A stretch of DNA of 6,458 bases from CAMCSH01 sp043748535 (GCA_043748535.1 JAYTMY010000047.1:1-6458); one strand, 5' to 3'. Numbered from the stretch's first letter, positions 1 to 5,473 are shown. The notes: generated by a model not told the origin, from the sequence alone. Numbers and translations are program-made.

Positions 1-129
1 GAGGAGCGAAGTGCCTTTGCCGGCTGCGGCCCGTTGCGGGCCAGACCTGGGGATTTCTTGGCTCGTGACCGCTACGACTTTTCTGCGGCTTTTCTTCTGG
101 CGGCTGGGCGGAGAGGTGGGCTTTTTCAT
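1..129 (-). CDS. Unidentified protein, N-terminal 43 residues only (runs off left edge)
   Basis: An open frame starts with ATG at 129 and has no stop down to base 1. The ATG overlaps the stop of the upstream ATPase-like gene (ATGA at 129-126), a usual sign of translational coupling. A purine-rich AGGA lies about 9 nt upstream and could serve as ribosome binding site. The visible residues begin MKKPTSPPSRQKKSRRK: strongly basic, rich in Pro, Ser, Lys and Arg, with no signal peptide or membrane segment, so the start looks like a disordered cytoplasmic or nucleic-acid-binding tail. A perfect 6-bp hairpin (GGCCCG/CGGGCC, loop TTG, 28-42) lies inside the frame. I do not recognise a family from 43 residues. 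The frame could be chance in GC-rich DNA, but the overlap and spacing argue for a real downstream operon member. Its end and function lie outside the window. Confidence 0.45.
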   Translation of the reverse strand, partial: MKKPTSPPSRQKKSRRKVVAVTSQEIPRSGPQRAAAGKGTSLL

Positions 130-1862
130 CGAGCAGCTTCCTGGGATAGATTGCGAAGGGTACTGAGGCCAGCACTGTCAGTGCAGCGGCTTTCTTGTCG
201 GATGTGGAGTTTCTTGCCTTGTTGCACCAGGGCGAAGGCGAGGAAGGAATCGAAGCCGGCGGCGCGGCAGCGGGCGGCGTAGTCTTTGCTCCGGATCTGC
301 CCGAGAGCTTCGTCGATCGCTGGCTGAGCCTTGGCGCGGGGCTTGATCGACTTGAATTCAAACACCTTCGGCACCCCGAAGTCACTCGGATGGCGGGGGA
401 TGAGGATGAGATCGGCGCGGCCGAGACCTGTTTCGCGGTTGGATTCGACGATATAGCGGTCGCCGAGGGTGGCGGCGAGGGCGAGGAAAAAGCCGTGGAT
501 GAAGGCTTCGGGGAACTTGGCGACATCGTGGACGCTGAGGATCTGGGCGAACATCTCGTTGAGCTCATTTTCGAGCTTGGCGGGATCATCGGCGAGAAGG
601 GCGTCGAGCACATCCACGAGGCCGTTATAAGAGGGCTTCCAGCAGATGCGATCGACAAGAGTGCCGAAGATCGAGCGAAGCTCTTCGTTGGGCAAAGACA
701 GATGCCACTCTTTACGCCCGGCGGAATTCTTCCCGGCGGGCAGCGCCTTGAGGTAGCCGGTAAAGACGAGGAAGCTCCACAGGGTTTCCGGTGAAGATGC
801 GATGTCCGCAAACACCGTGTCTTCGCGCAGGGCGACGCGTACTTCTTTGTTTTCTAGGATGTCTTGCAGGTTTTGCACGACTTTGTCGTGATGGATGTCG
901 ATCGAATCGAAGACCAGTTGGTTGTCGGAGGTGTTGACCCAGTGAGGTTTGAATTCCGATTTGGGATCGCGGGCGAAGTGGCAGATCGACCAGGGGTTGT
1001 AGATGACGCTGTCGCCGAAGGTGTAGCCATTGTACCAGCGGCGGGCTTCGTCGATGTGGTCGGCCTTGCCGAAATCGGTGAGGAGTTTTTCGACTTCTTC
1101 CTGGGTGAAGCCGAAATATTCACCGTAGTGGAGCGGGTCGATGACGGTGGAGACATCGATGTTGTTGAGGCCGGAGAAGAGGTTTTCCTTGGCGATGCGG
1201 AGGATTCCGGTGAGTACGGCCTTGCCGAGATGCGCGTTCGTCTTCAGGGCGGAGCTGAACCAAGGGCGGAGAAGCTCTATGGCTTCGGTGTAGTAATTCT
1301 TGCTCCAGGCGTAGATCAGCGGCGCGTCGTATTCGTCGATGAAGACGAAGGGGGCGGCGCCGTGGACCTCGTTCAACCATTGGCAGAGCTTCTGGAGAGA
1401 CAAGCTGAGCTGGGCCGGGTTGGACTGGCGCAGAACCATGTCGCGAAAGTCGCTGGATTGCTCTGGCTTGAGAAAGGGCAAGATGTCGTCGTGCTGAAGA
1501 TAGAGATCCCGCATGGTTTCGACCAAGGCACACTTCAAATCTGAGACATTGCCAAACTTCCAGTCCTTGAGGGTCATGAAGATGACCGGGTGGGCACCTT
1601 TGTGCTGAAGGATTTCCGGGCCTTCCTGGAGGATTTTCATGCCTTCGAAGAGCCAGCCCTGGTCGGTTTTTCGGCGATCGAAGAATTCCGCCATCATGCT
1701 CATGTTGGTGGTCTTGCCGAAACGGCGAGGACGCGGCATCAGGATGATTTCATCGCCTTCGAGGACGGCTTTGATGAGCAGGGATTTGTCAACGATGTAG
1801 GCGTCCAACTCCCGCAGCTTGCGGAAGAGGTCGGTGGCGGTCTGGAGGCGTTTGGTAGTCAT
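126..1862 (-). CDS. AAA-ATPase-like / PD-(D/E)XK nuclease-fold protein
   Basis: A 578-residue protein of the family that pairs an AAA-ATPase-like domain (Pfam AAA-ATPase_like, PF09820) with a C-terminal PD-(D/E)XK nuclease-like domain (PDDEXK_9, PF08011; the old DUF1703 group). Visible motifs in order: a degenerate P-loop PRPRRFGKT (43-51) that keeps GKT but lacks the first glycine, typical of this family; Walker B FVFIDEYDAPL (172-182); VLTGILRIAKENLFSGLNN (217-234), a sensor-like block; WYNGYTFG...YNPWSI (277-292); then the nuclease core with E473, GRAD (481-484) and FEFK (501-504), giving the E-x(n)-D-x(n)-ExK pattern. Length is normal to slightly long; the last 20 or so residues look like an unstructured tail. 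Members are numerous in gut and environmental bacteria, often in many copies per genome, and their cellular role is not established; a nucleic-acid or defence role is only inference. The start has no clear ribosome binding site. It sits 73 bp after rmlA and overlaps the next frame, so it may be co-transcribed, but it has no obvious link with sugar synthesis and could be an acquired gene. Confidence 0.9.
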   Translation of the reverse strand: MTTKRLQTATDLFRKLRELDAYIVDKSLLIKAVLEGDEIILMPRPRRFGKTTNMSMMAEFFDRRKTDQGWLFEGMKILQEGPEILQHKGAHPVIFMTLKDWKFGNVSDLKCALVETMRDLYLQHDDILPFLKPEQSSDFRDMVLRQSNPAQLSLSLQKLCQWLNEVHGAAPFVFIDEYDAPLIYAWSKNYYTEAIELLRPWFSSALKTNAHLGKAVLTGILRIAKENLFSGLNNIDVSTVIDPLHYGEYFGFTQEEVEKLLTDFGKADHIDEARRWYNGYTFGDSVIYNPWSICHFARDPKSEFKPHWVNTSDNQLVFDSIDIHHDKVVQNLQDILENKEVRVALREDTVFADIASSPETLWSFLVFTGYLKALPAGKNSAGRKEWHLSLPNEELRSIFGTLVDRICWKPSYNGLVDVLDALLADDPAKLENELNEMFAQILSVHDVAKFPEAFIHGFFLALAATLGDRYIVESNRETGLGRADLILIPRHPSDFGVPKVFEFKSIKPRAKAQPAIDEALGQIRSKDYAARCRAAGFDSFLAFALVQQGKKLHIRQESRCTDSAGLSTLRNLSQEAAR

Positions 1863-1935
1863 GTGGCGAACTTGGTCTGGATGCGTTGTTGGGTCATGCG
1901 GGAAGATAGCTTTGATCAGTCAGAAAGGAAGGAGA

Positions 1936-2658
1936 TCAGAGGTTCTGCGCCTTCGCCAAGCCTGCGTGGGTGCCCATGTCCTGCCAGTCGCAGTCCTCGG
2001 GCAGGTCGATGGCGTGCAGCCGGCCGGCTTCGAGATAAAGCTGATTCAGATCGCTGATTTCCAGTTCGCCACGGGGGGAGGGGGCCAGCCGGGCAGCGAA
2101 GGACGGGGCGTCGGCGGGGTATCCGTAGAGTCCGGTGATCGCAAGGCGCGAAGGGCTGGCAGCGGGTTTCTCGACGATGGCTTGCGGCTGACCGGAGGCG
2201 TCCCGGCTGAGTATGCCGTAATCGCCAGGAGCGACGACCTCGCGGCAGAAGACGATGGCGTCATCGGTTGGGATGAGGGACGACGTGAGGAATTGCGGCA
2301 GTTCTGTGCCATCGAAGAGGTTGTCGCCGAGGATCAGGAGGCAGGGGGAGCCGTCGAGAAAATCCGCCGCCAACAACAGGCCTTCGGCGATGCCGGCGGG
2401 CTGCGGCTGCGGCAGATAAGTGAGTGAGACGCCAAAGGCCGAGCCGTCGCCCAGCAGTTTCTCAAAGGCAGTGATATCGCCGGGATTGGTGATCAGGGCG
2501 ATGTCGCGGATGCCGGCATTGAGGAGGGTCTGGAGCGGCCAGAGGATCATCGGCCGCCCTCGAATTGGCAGGAGATGCTTATTGCAAGTCGCGGTCAGGG
2601 GCAGGAGACGAGTGCCGCGGCCGCCGGCCATCAGGATGCCTTTTCGCGGAGTGCTCAT
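1936..2658 (-). CDS. rmlA: Glucose-1-phosphate thymidylyltransferase, short form (RmlA/RfbA-like)
   Basis: This enzyme joins glucose-1-phosphate and dTTP to give dTDP-glucose, the first step of dTDP-rhamnose and related deoxysugar synthesis, in the cytoplasm. The 240 residues show the nucleotidyltransferase signature AGGRGTRLLPLT (11-22) followed by NKHLLPI (26-32), the sugar-binding QPAGIAEGL (86-94), the metal-binding LGDNLFDG (110-117, D112), GDYGIL (145-150), IVEKP (161-165), GLYGY (176-180), RGELEISDLN (196-205) and DWQDMGT (224-230). Classical RmlA has about 290 residues; 240 matches the short form without the C-terminal regulatory extension, so feedback by dTDP-rhamnose through that site may be absent (inference). 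An upstream in-frame ATG at 2712 would add 18 residues without resemblance to the family; the ATG at 2658 places the G-rich loop where expected and overlaps the rmlB stop by ATGA, so it is preferred. A different NDP specificity cannot be excluded, but the rmlB neighbour supports dTDP-glucose. Confidence 0.92.
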   Translation of the reverse strand: MSTPRKGILMAGGRGTRLLPLTATCNKHLLPIRGRPMILWPLQTLLNAGIRDIALITNPGDITAFEKLLGDGSAFGVSLTYLPQPQPAGIAEGLLLAADFLDGSPCLLILGDNLFDGTELPQFLTSSLIPTDDAIVFCREVVAPGDYGILSRDASGQPQAIVEKPAASPSRLAITGLYGYPADAPSFAARLAPSPRGELEISDLNQLYLEAGRLHAIDLPEDCDWQDMGTHAGLAKAQNL

Positions 2659-3713
2659 GTCGCCAAGCCTCGTCGTTGCAGGGGGGATTGACGCAGCATT
2701 TCGGCGCACCACTGGGGCTGATCGAGATACCAGCGAATGGTCGTTTCAAGTCCCACCTCGAAGCAGGTGGCGGGCTGCCATGGGGTTTCGCGGCGGAGTT
2801 TGCCGCTGTTCAGGGCGTAACGGCGGTCGTGGCCGGGGCGGTCAGCGACGAAGCGGATCAAGGAGGCGTAAGGCTGCGGCCCGGGGCGAAGTCGATCGAG
2901 TTGAGTGCAGATTTGCCGCACCAAGTCGAGATTGCTGCGCTCGTTGGAGCCACCAATGCAGTAACTTTCGCCGGGACGGCCGTGATCGAGTAGTGTTTCG
3001 AGGGCGGCCACATGGTTGCCGACGTAAAGCCAGTCGCGCACCTGAGCGCCATCGCCGAAGATCGGCAGCTCTTCGCCTCGGAGGGACTTAAGAATGACCA
3101 AGGGGATCAGTTTCTCGGGGTATTGCGCCGGGCCGTAATTGTTGCCGCTGTGGCTGATGATCGTCGGCAGGCCATGGCTGAAGTGAGCCGCCCGTACGAG
3201 ATGATCGGCGGCGGCCTTCGAGGCGGCATAGGGAGAATGGGGCCGATAGGGGCTGTCCTCGTCGAAGAGACCGTGCTCACCGAGACTGCCGAAGACTTCG
3301 TCGGTCGAGACTTGCAGAAAACGGAAATTCAGGCGGGCTTCATCGGGTAGTTGGCGCCAATGATCGAGAGCCGCCTGCAGGAGATTGGCGGTGCCGACGA
3401 TATTCGTCCGCACGAAAGCTCCAGAGTCTTCGAGGGAGCGGTCGACATGGGTTTCGGCGGCGAGATTGAAGATGGCGTCAGGTTGGAAATCCCGGATGAC
3501 CTGCCGCACTGACTCGGCATCGGCGATGTCGATCTGCCGAAATTGGTAGCGGGGATGGGAGGCGGCATCGGCAATAGTGCTGAGATGCCCAGCGTAGGTG
3601 AGCTTGTCGAGGTTAAGGACTTCTGCACCTCTGGCAAGGAGTTGCCGGACCAAATGCGAGCCGATGAAGCCGGCGCCGCCGGTGACGAGCAGGCGTTGAC
3701 AGGGATTTCGCAT
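2655..3713 (-). CDS. rmlB: dTDP-glucose 4,6-dehydratase (RmlB/RfbB)
   Basis: An extended SDR enzyme that uses bound NAD+ to convert dTDP-glucose to dTDP-4-keto-6-deoxyglucose, the step after RmlA and the branch point for rhamnose and other deoxysugars. From the ATG at 3713 it has 352 residues, the normal family length. Motifs: Rossmann loop TGGAGFIG (11-18), NLDKLTYAG (34-42), LAAETHVDRS (84-93), the catalytic STDEVFG (136-142, with T137, D138 and E139), YAASK (162-166, the YxxxK pair), GNNYGPAQYPEKLIP (190-204), GDGAQVRDWLYV (220-231) and DRPGHDRRYA (291-300). The usual SNNYGP motif reads GNNYGP here. The frame is open upstream to 3956, but that 81-residue extension is not family-like and would cross the divergent operon. 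An ATG at 3743 (10 residues earlier) is the only other realistic start; it has a GGGAGG 15 nt upstream, while 3713 has only a weak CGGACC. First gene of the minus-strand operon; the stop overlaps rmlA by ATGA. Confidence 0.95.
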   Translation of the reverse strand: MRNPCQRLLVTGGAGFIGSHLVRQLLARGAEVLNLDKLTYAGHLSTIADAASHPRYQFRQIDIADAESVRQVIRDFQPDAIFNLAAETHVDRSLEDSGAFVRTNIVGTANLLQAALDHWRQLPDEARLNFRFLQVSTDEVFGSLGEHGLFDEDSPYRPHSPYAASKAAADHLVRAAHFSHGLPTIISHSGNNYGPAQYPEKLIPLVILKSLRGEELPIFGDGAQVRDWLYVGNHVAALETLLDHGRPGESYCIGGSNERSNLDLVRQICTQLDRLRPGPQPYASLIRFVADRPGHDRRYALNSGKLRRETPWQPATCFEVGLETTIRWYLDQPQWCAEMLRQSPLQRRGLAT

Positions 3714-3725
3714 CTGAGGTCCGTT

Positions 3726-3782
3726 GCTGTTATGAGTCAGCATAAAGCTACACTGCGTCCTCCCGGCTGAAAGAGTCAGCAT
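3726..3782. promoter_or_regulatory. Two operator-like direct repeats upstream of rmlB
   Basis: The sequence GCTG-N(3-4)-GAGTCAGCAT occurs twice in the same orientation, at 3726-3743 and 3766-3782; the 10-bp core GAGTCAGCAT is identical at 3734-3743 and 3773-3782 (39-bp period). Within each copy GCTG and CAGC form a small dyad. The pair sits in the divergent region, just upstream of rmlB and 45-100 bp upstream of the sigma-28-type promoter, where a transcription factor could act on rmlB. No convincing sigma-70 promoter for rmlB is visible, so the actual transcription start is unknown. The repeat is direct observation; the operator role is inference. Confidence 0.35.
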
Positions 3783-3826
3783 TAGGGTTTGCGGATCATT
3801 GTTCCTGTCTGATGGAGCTAGCACGC

Positions 3827-3853
3827 TAAACATCATCCCTGCCCTGCCGATAG
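3827..3853 (+). promoter_or_regulatory. FliA (sigma-28) flagellar promoter for yjfB
   Basis: TAAA at 3827-3830, exactly 15 bp, then GCCGATAG at 3846-3853. The consensus for the flagellar sigma factor FliA is TAAA-N15-GCCGATAA, so eleven of the twelve core bases match with perfect spacing. Transcription should begin around 3860, giving a leader of about 20 nt that contains the ribosome binding site of the YjfB-family gene. The gene downstream belongs to a putative motility family, which independently fits. Confidence 0.85.
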
Positions 3854-3866
3854 ATGAGGGGCAAGT

Positions 3867-3871
3867 GGAGG
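3867..3871 (+). promoter_or_regulatory. Ribosome binding site of yjfB
   Basis: GGAGG, a perfect anti-Shine-Dalgarno match, lies 8 nt before the ATG at 3880. It decides the start: the frame is open upstream to 3799, but that extension would begin before the predicted promoter and is therefore not transcribed. Confidence 0.8.
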
Positions 3872-3879
3872 ACCGTTTT

Positions 3880-4059
3880 ATGGAAATCGAATCTAGCAGC
3901 AGTGCCTTGAGCTCGGCGAAAGCCCAGAGCTCCGTTGGGGTCACCCTTCTTCGCAAGGGGATGGATTATGAAAAAGAACAGGTGTCTACCCTTCTCGAGG
4001 GGATGAGCGGCGTCGATCCCAATCGCCCTCGCGGCGATCAGGTCAGGCTTGAGGCTTGA
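3880..4059 (+). CDS. yjfB: YjfB-family putative motility protein
   Basis: A 59-residue protein beginning MEIESSSSALSSAK. It resembles the YjfB_motility family (Pfam PF14070): a Ser/Ala-rich N-terminal stretch, then an amphipathic helix with V-G-V-x-L-L-R-K-x-M-D (19-29) and a second half ending in LLEGM (38-42), matching the usual V...LKKAMD...LL pattern of this family of roughly 60 residues. The polar tail (SGVDPNRPRGDQ) is likely disordered. No signal peptide or membrane segment. Members are found in flagellated bacteria and are called motility proteins by association; the biochemical role is unknown. It is first in a two-gene unit behind a FliA promoter and a strong ribosome binding site, which supports a late flagellar class role. 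The stop (4057-4059) is directly followed by a GTG in the same frame that opens the next gene. Identification rests on pattern memory, not a search. Confidence 0.8.
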   Translation: MEIESSSSALSSAKAQSSVGVTLLRKGMDYEKEQVSTLLEGMSGVDPNRPRGDQVRLEA

Positions 4060-4425
4060 GTGGTGATCGCTCCCAGCATACTGATTGATGCTACTGGCCC
4101 CATTCTCAATGAGGTCTTGGATCACGCCTTTGATCTCTGCCCGGACGGGACGCAGATCGAGATCCGGCCGCATCGGGAGATCGGCCAAGTGCCTTCGTGG
4201 CGACGCGACCTGGTGATTTTCGATTCAGATTGCCGAGGGCGGGATCTTCAGACTCATGCGCGTCAGCTGCAGGCCATGGGAGGCTGCGGCGCCTTGGTGG
4301 CGATCGGGCACAAGCTGTGTTTCCACGAGGATGTGCTGGTGATGGAGATCCCTCGTCATCAGATTGCGCAGCACTTGCACCGTTGCCTGTTCAACTTCCG
4401 ACTTGAACAGGGCCGTTTGGCGTGA
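4060..4425 (+). CDS. Unrecognised 121-residue protein, possible degenerate receiver-like domain
   Basis: The gene begins with GTG directly after the yjfB stop (GTG at 4063 is an equal candidate and sits better behind the GAGG at 4051-4054) and ends with TGA at 4423-4425. It is probably translated by coupling to yjfB and shares its FliA promoter. I do not recognise a named family. The predicted layout is alternating beta/alpha: SILID (6-10), a helix to about 26, IEIRP (33-37), DLVIFDSD (50-57), a helix around 62-73, GALVAIG (77-83), DVLVMEIP (91-98) and a final amphipathic helix (99-115). This order and spacing resemble a response-regulator receiver domain: D55 would sit at the phospho-acceptor, and EIP (96-98) where the conserved KP usually is. 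The acidic pair after strand 1 is reduced to D10 and the conserved Lys is lost, so ordinary phosphorylation is doubtful. No DNA-binding or enzymatic output domain is attached. The fold assignment is inference; that the gene is real is supported by its coupling and operon. Confidence 0.65.
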   Translation: MVIAPSILIDATGPILNEVLDHAFDLCPDGTQIEIRPHREIGQVPSWRRDLVIFDSDCRGRDLQTHARQLQAMGGCGALVAIGHKLCFHEDVLVMEIPRHQIAQHLHRCLFNFRLEQGRLA

Positions 4426-4461
4426 GGGGGTTTGGCTTGGACACGATTAGGTGCTGGTTGT

Positions 4462-4560
4462 TCGACCCCGAAGTGGGTCGGTGATTTTAGCCCATGGTTG
4501 AGCCGCATCGGCGACACCATGGGTAAGGAAGAATGATGAGAAACGACCCCAACGGGGTCA
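4462..4560 (+). repeat. REP/BIME-like hairpin element, copy 1
   Basis: Three hairpins in order. A: CGACCC (4463-4468) with GGGTCG (4475-4480). B: after the shared GATTTTAG, the stem CCCATGGT (4491-4498) pairs with ACCATGGG (4516-4523), and inside it GCCG (4502-4505) pairs with CGGC (4509-4512) around a CAT loop. C: GACCCC (4545-4550) with GGGGTC (4554-4559), loop AAC. The same architecture recurs in reverse complement at 4611-4705. The stretch from the B stem through the inner hairpin is nearly identical between copies. Such repeats in bacteria are typically dispersed and moved by RAYT-type transposases; no such gene is in the window. Confidence 0.8.
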
Positions 4561-4610
4561 CGGAAAGTGACAATCCTGGTTTGCCCGATGAGCACTCTTC
4601 TAGCGCTCCT

Positions 4611-4705
4611 TGACCCCTTTGGGGTCGCGACTCTTTGGACGGCTGACCCGGGGTGTCGCCGATGCGGCTCAACCCCGGGCTAAAATCTGTGACTCCTTCG
4701 GAGTG
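4611..4705 (-). repeat. REP/BIME-like hairpin element, copy 2 (inverted)
   Basis: Reverse-complement copy of the element at 4462-4560. C: GACCCC (4612-4617) with GGGGTC (4621-4626), loop TTT. B: CCCGGGGT (4647-4654) with ACCCCGGG (4672-4679), enclosing GCCG (4658-4661) and CGGC (4665-4668). A: ACTCC (4692-4696) with GGAGT (4700-4704). Relative to copy 1, two stem pairs of B change from A-T and T-A to G-C and G-C on both sides, so pairing is preserved, and hairpin A keeps its stem with a different sequence. This is direct evidence that the folded shape, not only the sequence, has been kept. Confidence 0.8.
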
Positions 4706-4731
4706 AACAAGCACGCGAACATTTCCAATCC

Positions 4732-4764
4732 TGTCCCAACTGTGTCCCAGTCGTGTCCCTGTTA
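4732..4764. repeat. Short tandem repeat, three TGTCCC units at 11-bp period
   Basis: TGTCCC starts at 4732, 4743 and 4754, each followed by five less conserved bases. On the minus strand this reads as three GGGACA units beginning a few bases after the rpe stop codon. The spacing, close to one helical turn, places all copies on the same face of the DNA. Function unknown; it may be part of the neighbouring repeat element's boundary. Confidence 0.55.
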
Positions 4765-4767
4765 ACT

Positions 4768-5442
4768 TCAGCCGCGCAATTGGATCGCCGCGGCTTCCAT
4801 GCCGTCGACATGGCGGAAGAAGGCGGTGCCGGCCACCAGACAGTCAACGCCGGCGTCGCGAACCAAGGCGGCGTTGGACGATCCGATGCCGCCGTCAATT
4901 TGAATTCGCAAGGCCTTTCCGGTGCGCAAGGACCACTCCTTGGCGGCGCGAACCTTGTCGAGCTGGGCGGGCATGAATTTCTGGCCGCCGAAACCGGGCT
5001 CGACCGACATGACGAGAAGCATTTCAACGCGCTCGAGCCAAGGTTCGACGGCGCTGAATGGCGTGCCGGGCTTGAGGGAGATGCCAGCGCTGAGGCCGAG
5101 GGCATGGATGGCGTCGATGATAGCGCCAGTGTCGTCGGGGCATTCGATGTGGAAGGTGATGTGATCGGCGCCGGCCTTGGCGAAGGACTCGAGGTAGAGG
5201 AGGGGGTGTGTTATCATCAAGTGGGCGTCGAAGAGCATGCCACTACGGGGGCGCAGGCTTTCAAGGACGAGGGGGCCCATCGAGATATTGGGGACAAAGT
5301 GGCCGTCCATGACGTCGAGGTGGAGGATTTCGGCGCCGGCGGCCTCGGCTGCGGCGACCTGTTCGCCCAGGCGGGCGAAATCAGCGGCGAGGAGAGAAGG
5401 GGCGAGTAGAATGCGATCTTTTGGGAAGTCTTTGAGTTTCAT
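4768..5442 (-). CDS. rpe: Ribulose-phosphate 3-epimerase
   Basis: Interconverts D-ribulose 5-phosphate and D-xylulose 5-phosphate in the non-oxidative pentose phosphate pathway (and Calvin cycle where present), cytoplasmic, metal-dependent TIM barrel. The 224 residues are of normal family length. Motifs: LAPSLLAADF (13-22, S16), LHLDVMDGHFVPN (40-52, with metal ligand H41 and catalytic D43), FDAHLM (71-76, metal ligand H74), HITFHIE (94-100), LKPGTP (123-128), MSVEPGFGGQKF (145-156), IQIDGGI (180-186, metal ligand and catalytic D183) and CLVAGTAFF (201-209), the phosphate-binding loops. All expected active-site residues are present. The ATG at 5442 has a GGAG about 11 nt upstream and a TATAAT at the right distance. 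It is divergent from the protease gene and convergent with the yjfB unit, so it is probably monocistronic here. Confidence 0.97.
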   Translation of the reverse strand: MKLKDFPKDRILLAPSLLAADFARLGEQVAAAEAAGAEILHLDVMDGHFVPNISMGPLVLESLRPRSGMLFDAHLMITHPLLYLESFAKAGADHITFHIECPDDTGAIIDAIHALGLSAGISLKPGTPFSAVEPWLERVEMLLVMSVEPGFGGQKFMPAQLDKVRAAKEWSLRTGKALRIQIDGGIGSSNAALVRDAGVDCLVAGTAFFRHVDGMEAAAIQLRG

Positions 5443-5443
5443 C

Positions 5444-5472
5444 TTGGCTGTGCTCCGGTTTGGCCGTATTAT
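5444..5472 (+). promoter_or_regulatory. Sigma-70-type promoter candidate for the site-2 protease gene
   Basis: TTGGCT (5444-5449; 4 of 6 bases match TTGACA), a 17-bp spacer, then TATTAT (5467-5472; 5 of 6 match TATAAT). A start near 5479 would leave a short leader with the GGAGAG ribosome binding site at 5487-5492, just before the ATG at 5496. The -35 element begins two bases upstream of the rpe start codon. Confidence 0.5.
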
Positions 5473-5473
5473 A
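5468..5473 (-). promoter_or_regulatory. Consensus -10 box for rpe
   Basis: On the minus strand this reads TATAAT, a perfect -10 hexamer, 25 bp upstream of the rpe ATG. The -35 position (around 5491-5496, TGAGCT) is a poor match. It overlaps the opposite-strand -10 of the protease promoter by five bases, so the two promoters would compete for polymerase. Confidence 0.45.

Larger units (their letters stand above)
4426..4767. other. Gene-free convergent gap (342 bp) filled with repeats
   Basis: No plausible gene lies here: both flanking genes end into it. It contains two inverted copies of a hairpin-rich element (4462-4560 and 4611-4705), a 50-bp unpaired centre (4561-4610) and three TGTCCC units at 11-bp period next to the rpe stop. 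None of the hairpins is followed by a T-run, so there is no classic intrinsic terminator, but the strong stems could still end or stabilise transcripts from both sides. Confidence 0.7.

Noticed and set aside
28..42. GC hairpin at the left edge as a terminator of the ATPase-like gene
   Set aside because: No T-run follows on the minus strand and it lies within an open frame that is coupled to the ATPase-like gene.
195..794. Plus-strand open frame of 199 codons
   Set aside because: Antisense to the C-terminal nuclease domain of the ATPase-like gene; no recognisable domain.
864..1544. Plus-strand open frame of 226 codons
   Set aside because: Lies wholly antisense to the ATPase-like gene, whose family motifs are clear; its Val/Glu/Gly-rich composition is typical of an antisense shadow in GC-rich coding DNA.
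3634..3647. Sigma-54-like sequence (TGGCA...TTGC)
   Set aside because: The spacing between the GG and GC elements is one base too short and it lies inside rmlB.
3799..3879. 27-residue N-terminal extension of yjfB
   Set aside because: Starts upstream of the predicted FliA promoter and lacks a ribosome binding site; the ATG at 3880 has a perfect one.
3714..3956. 81-residue N-terminal extension of rmlB
   Set aside because: Not like any RmlB, would cross the divergent promoter region and overlap the yjfB gene; the Rossmann loop is correctly placed from the ATG at 3713.
3826..4188. Minus-strand open frame of 120 codons
   Set aside because: Antisense to yjfB and the next gene; the opposite strand has a FliA promoter, a perfect ribosome binding site and a family match.
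4491..4523. Hairpin B read as an intrinsic terminator for the yjfB operon
   Set aside because: Strong stem but no T-run on either strand after it; the inverted duplicate with covariation fits a repeat element better.
4753..5409. Plus-strand open frame of 218 codons
   Set aside because: Antisense to rpe, which has all active-site motifs; composition again that of a shadow.
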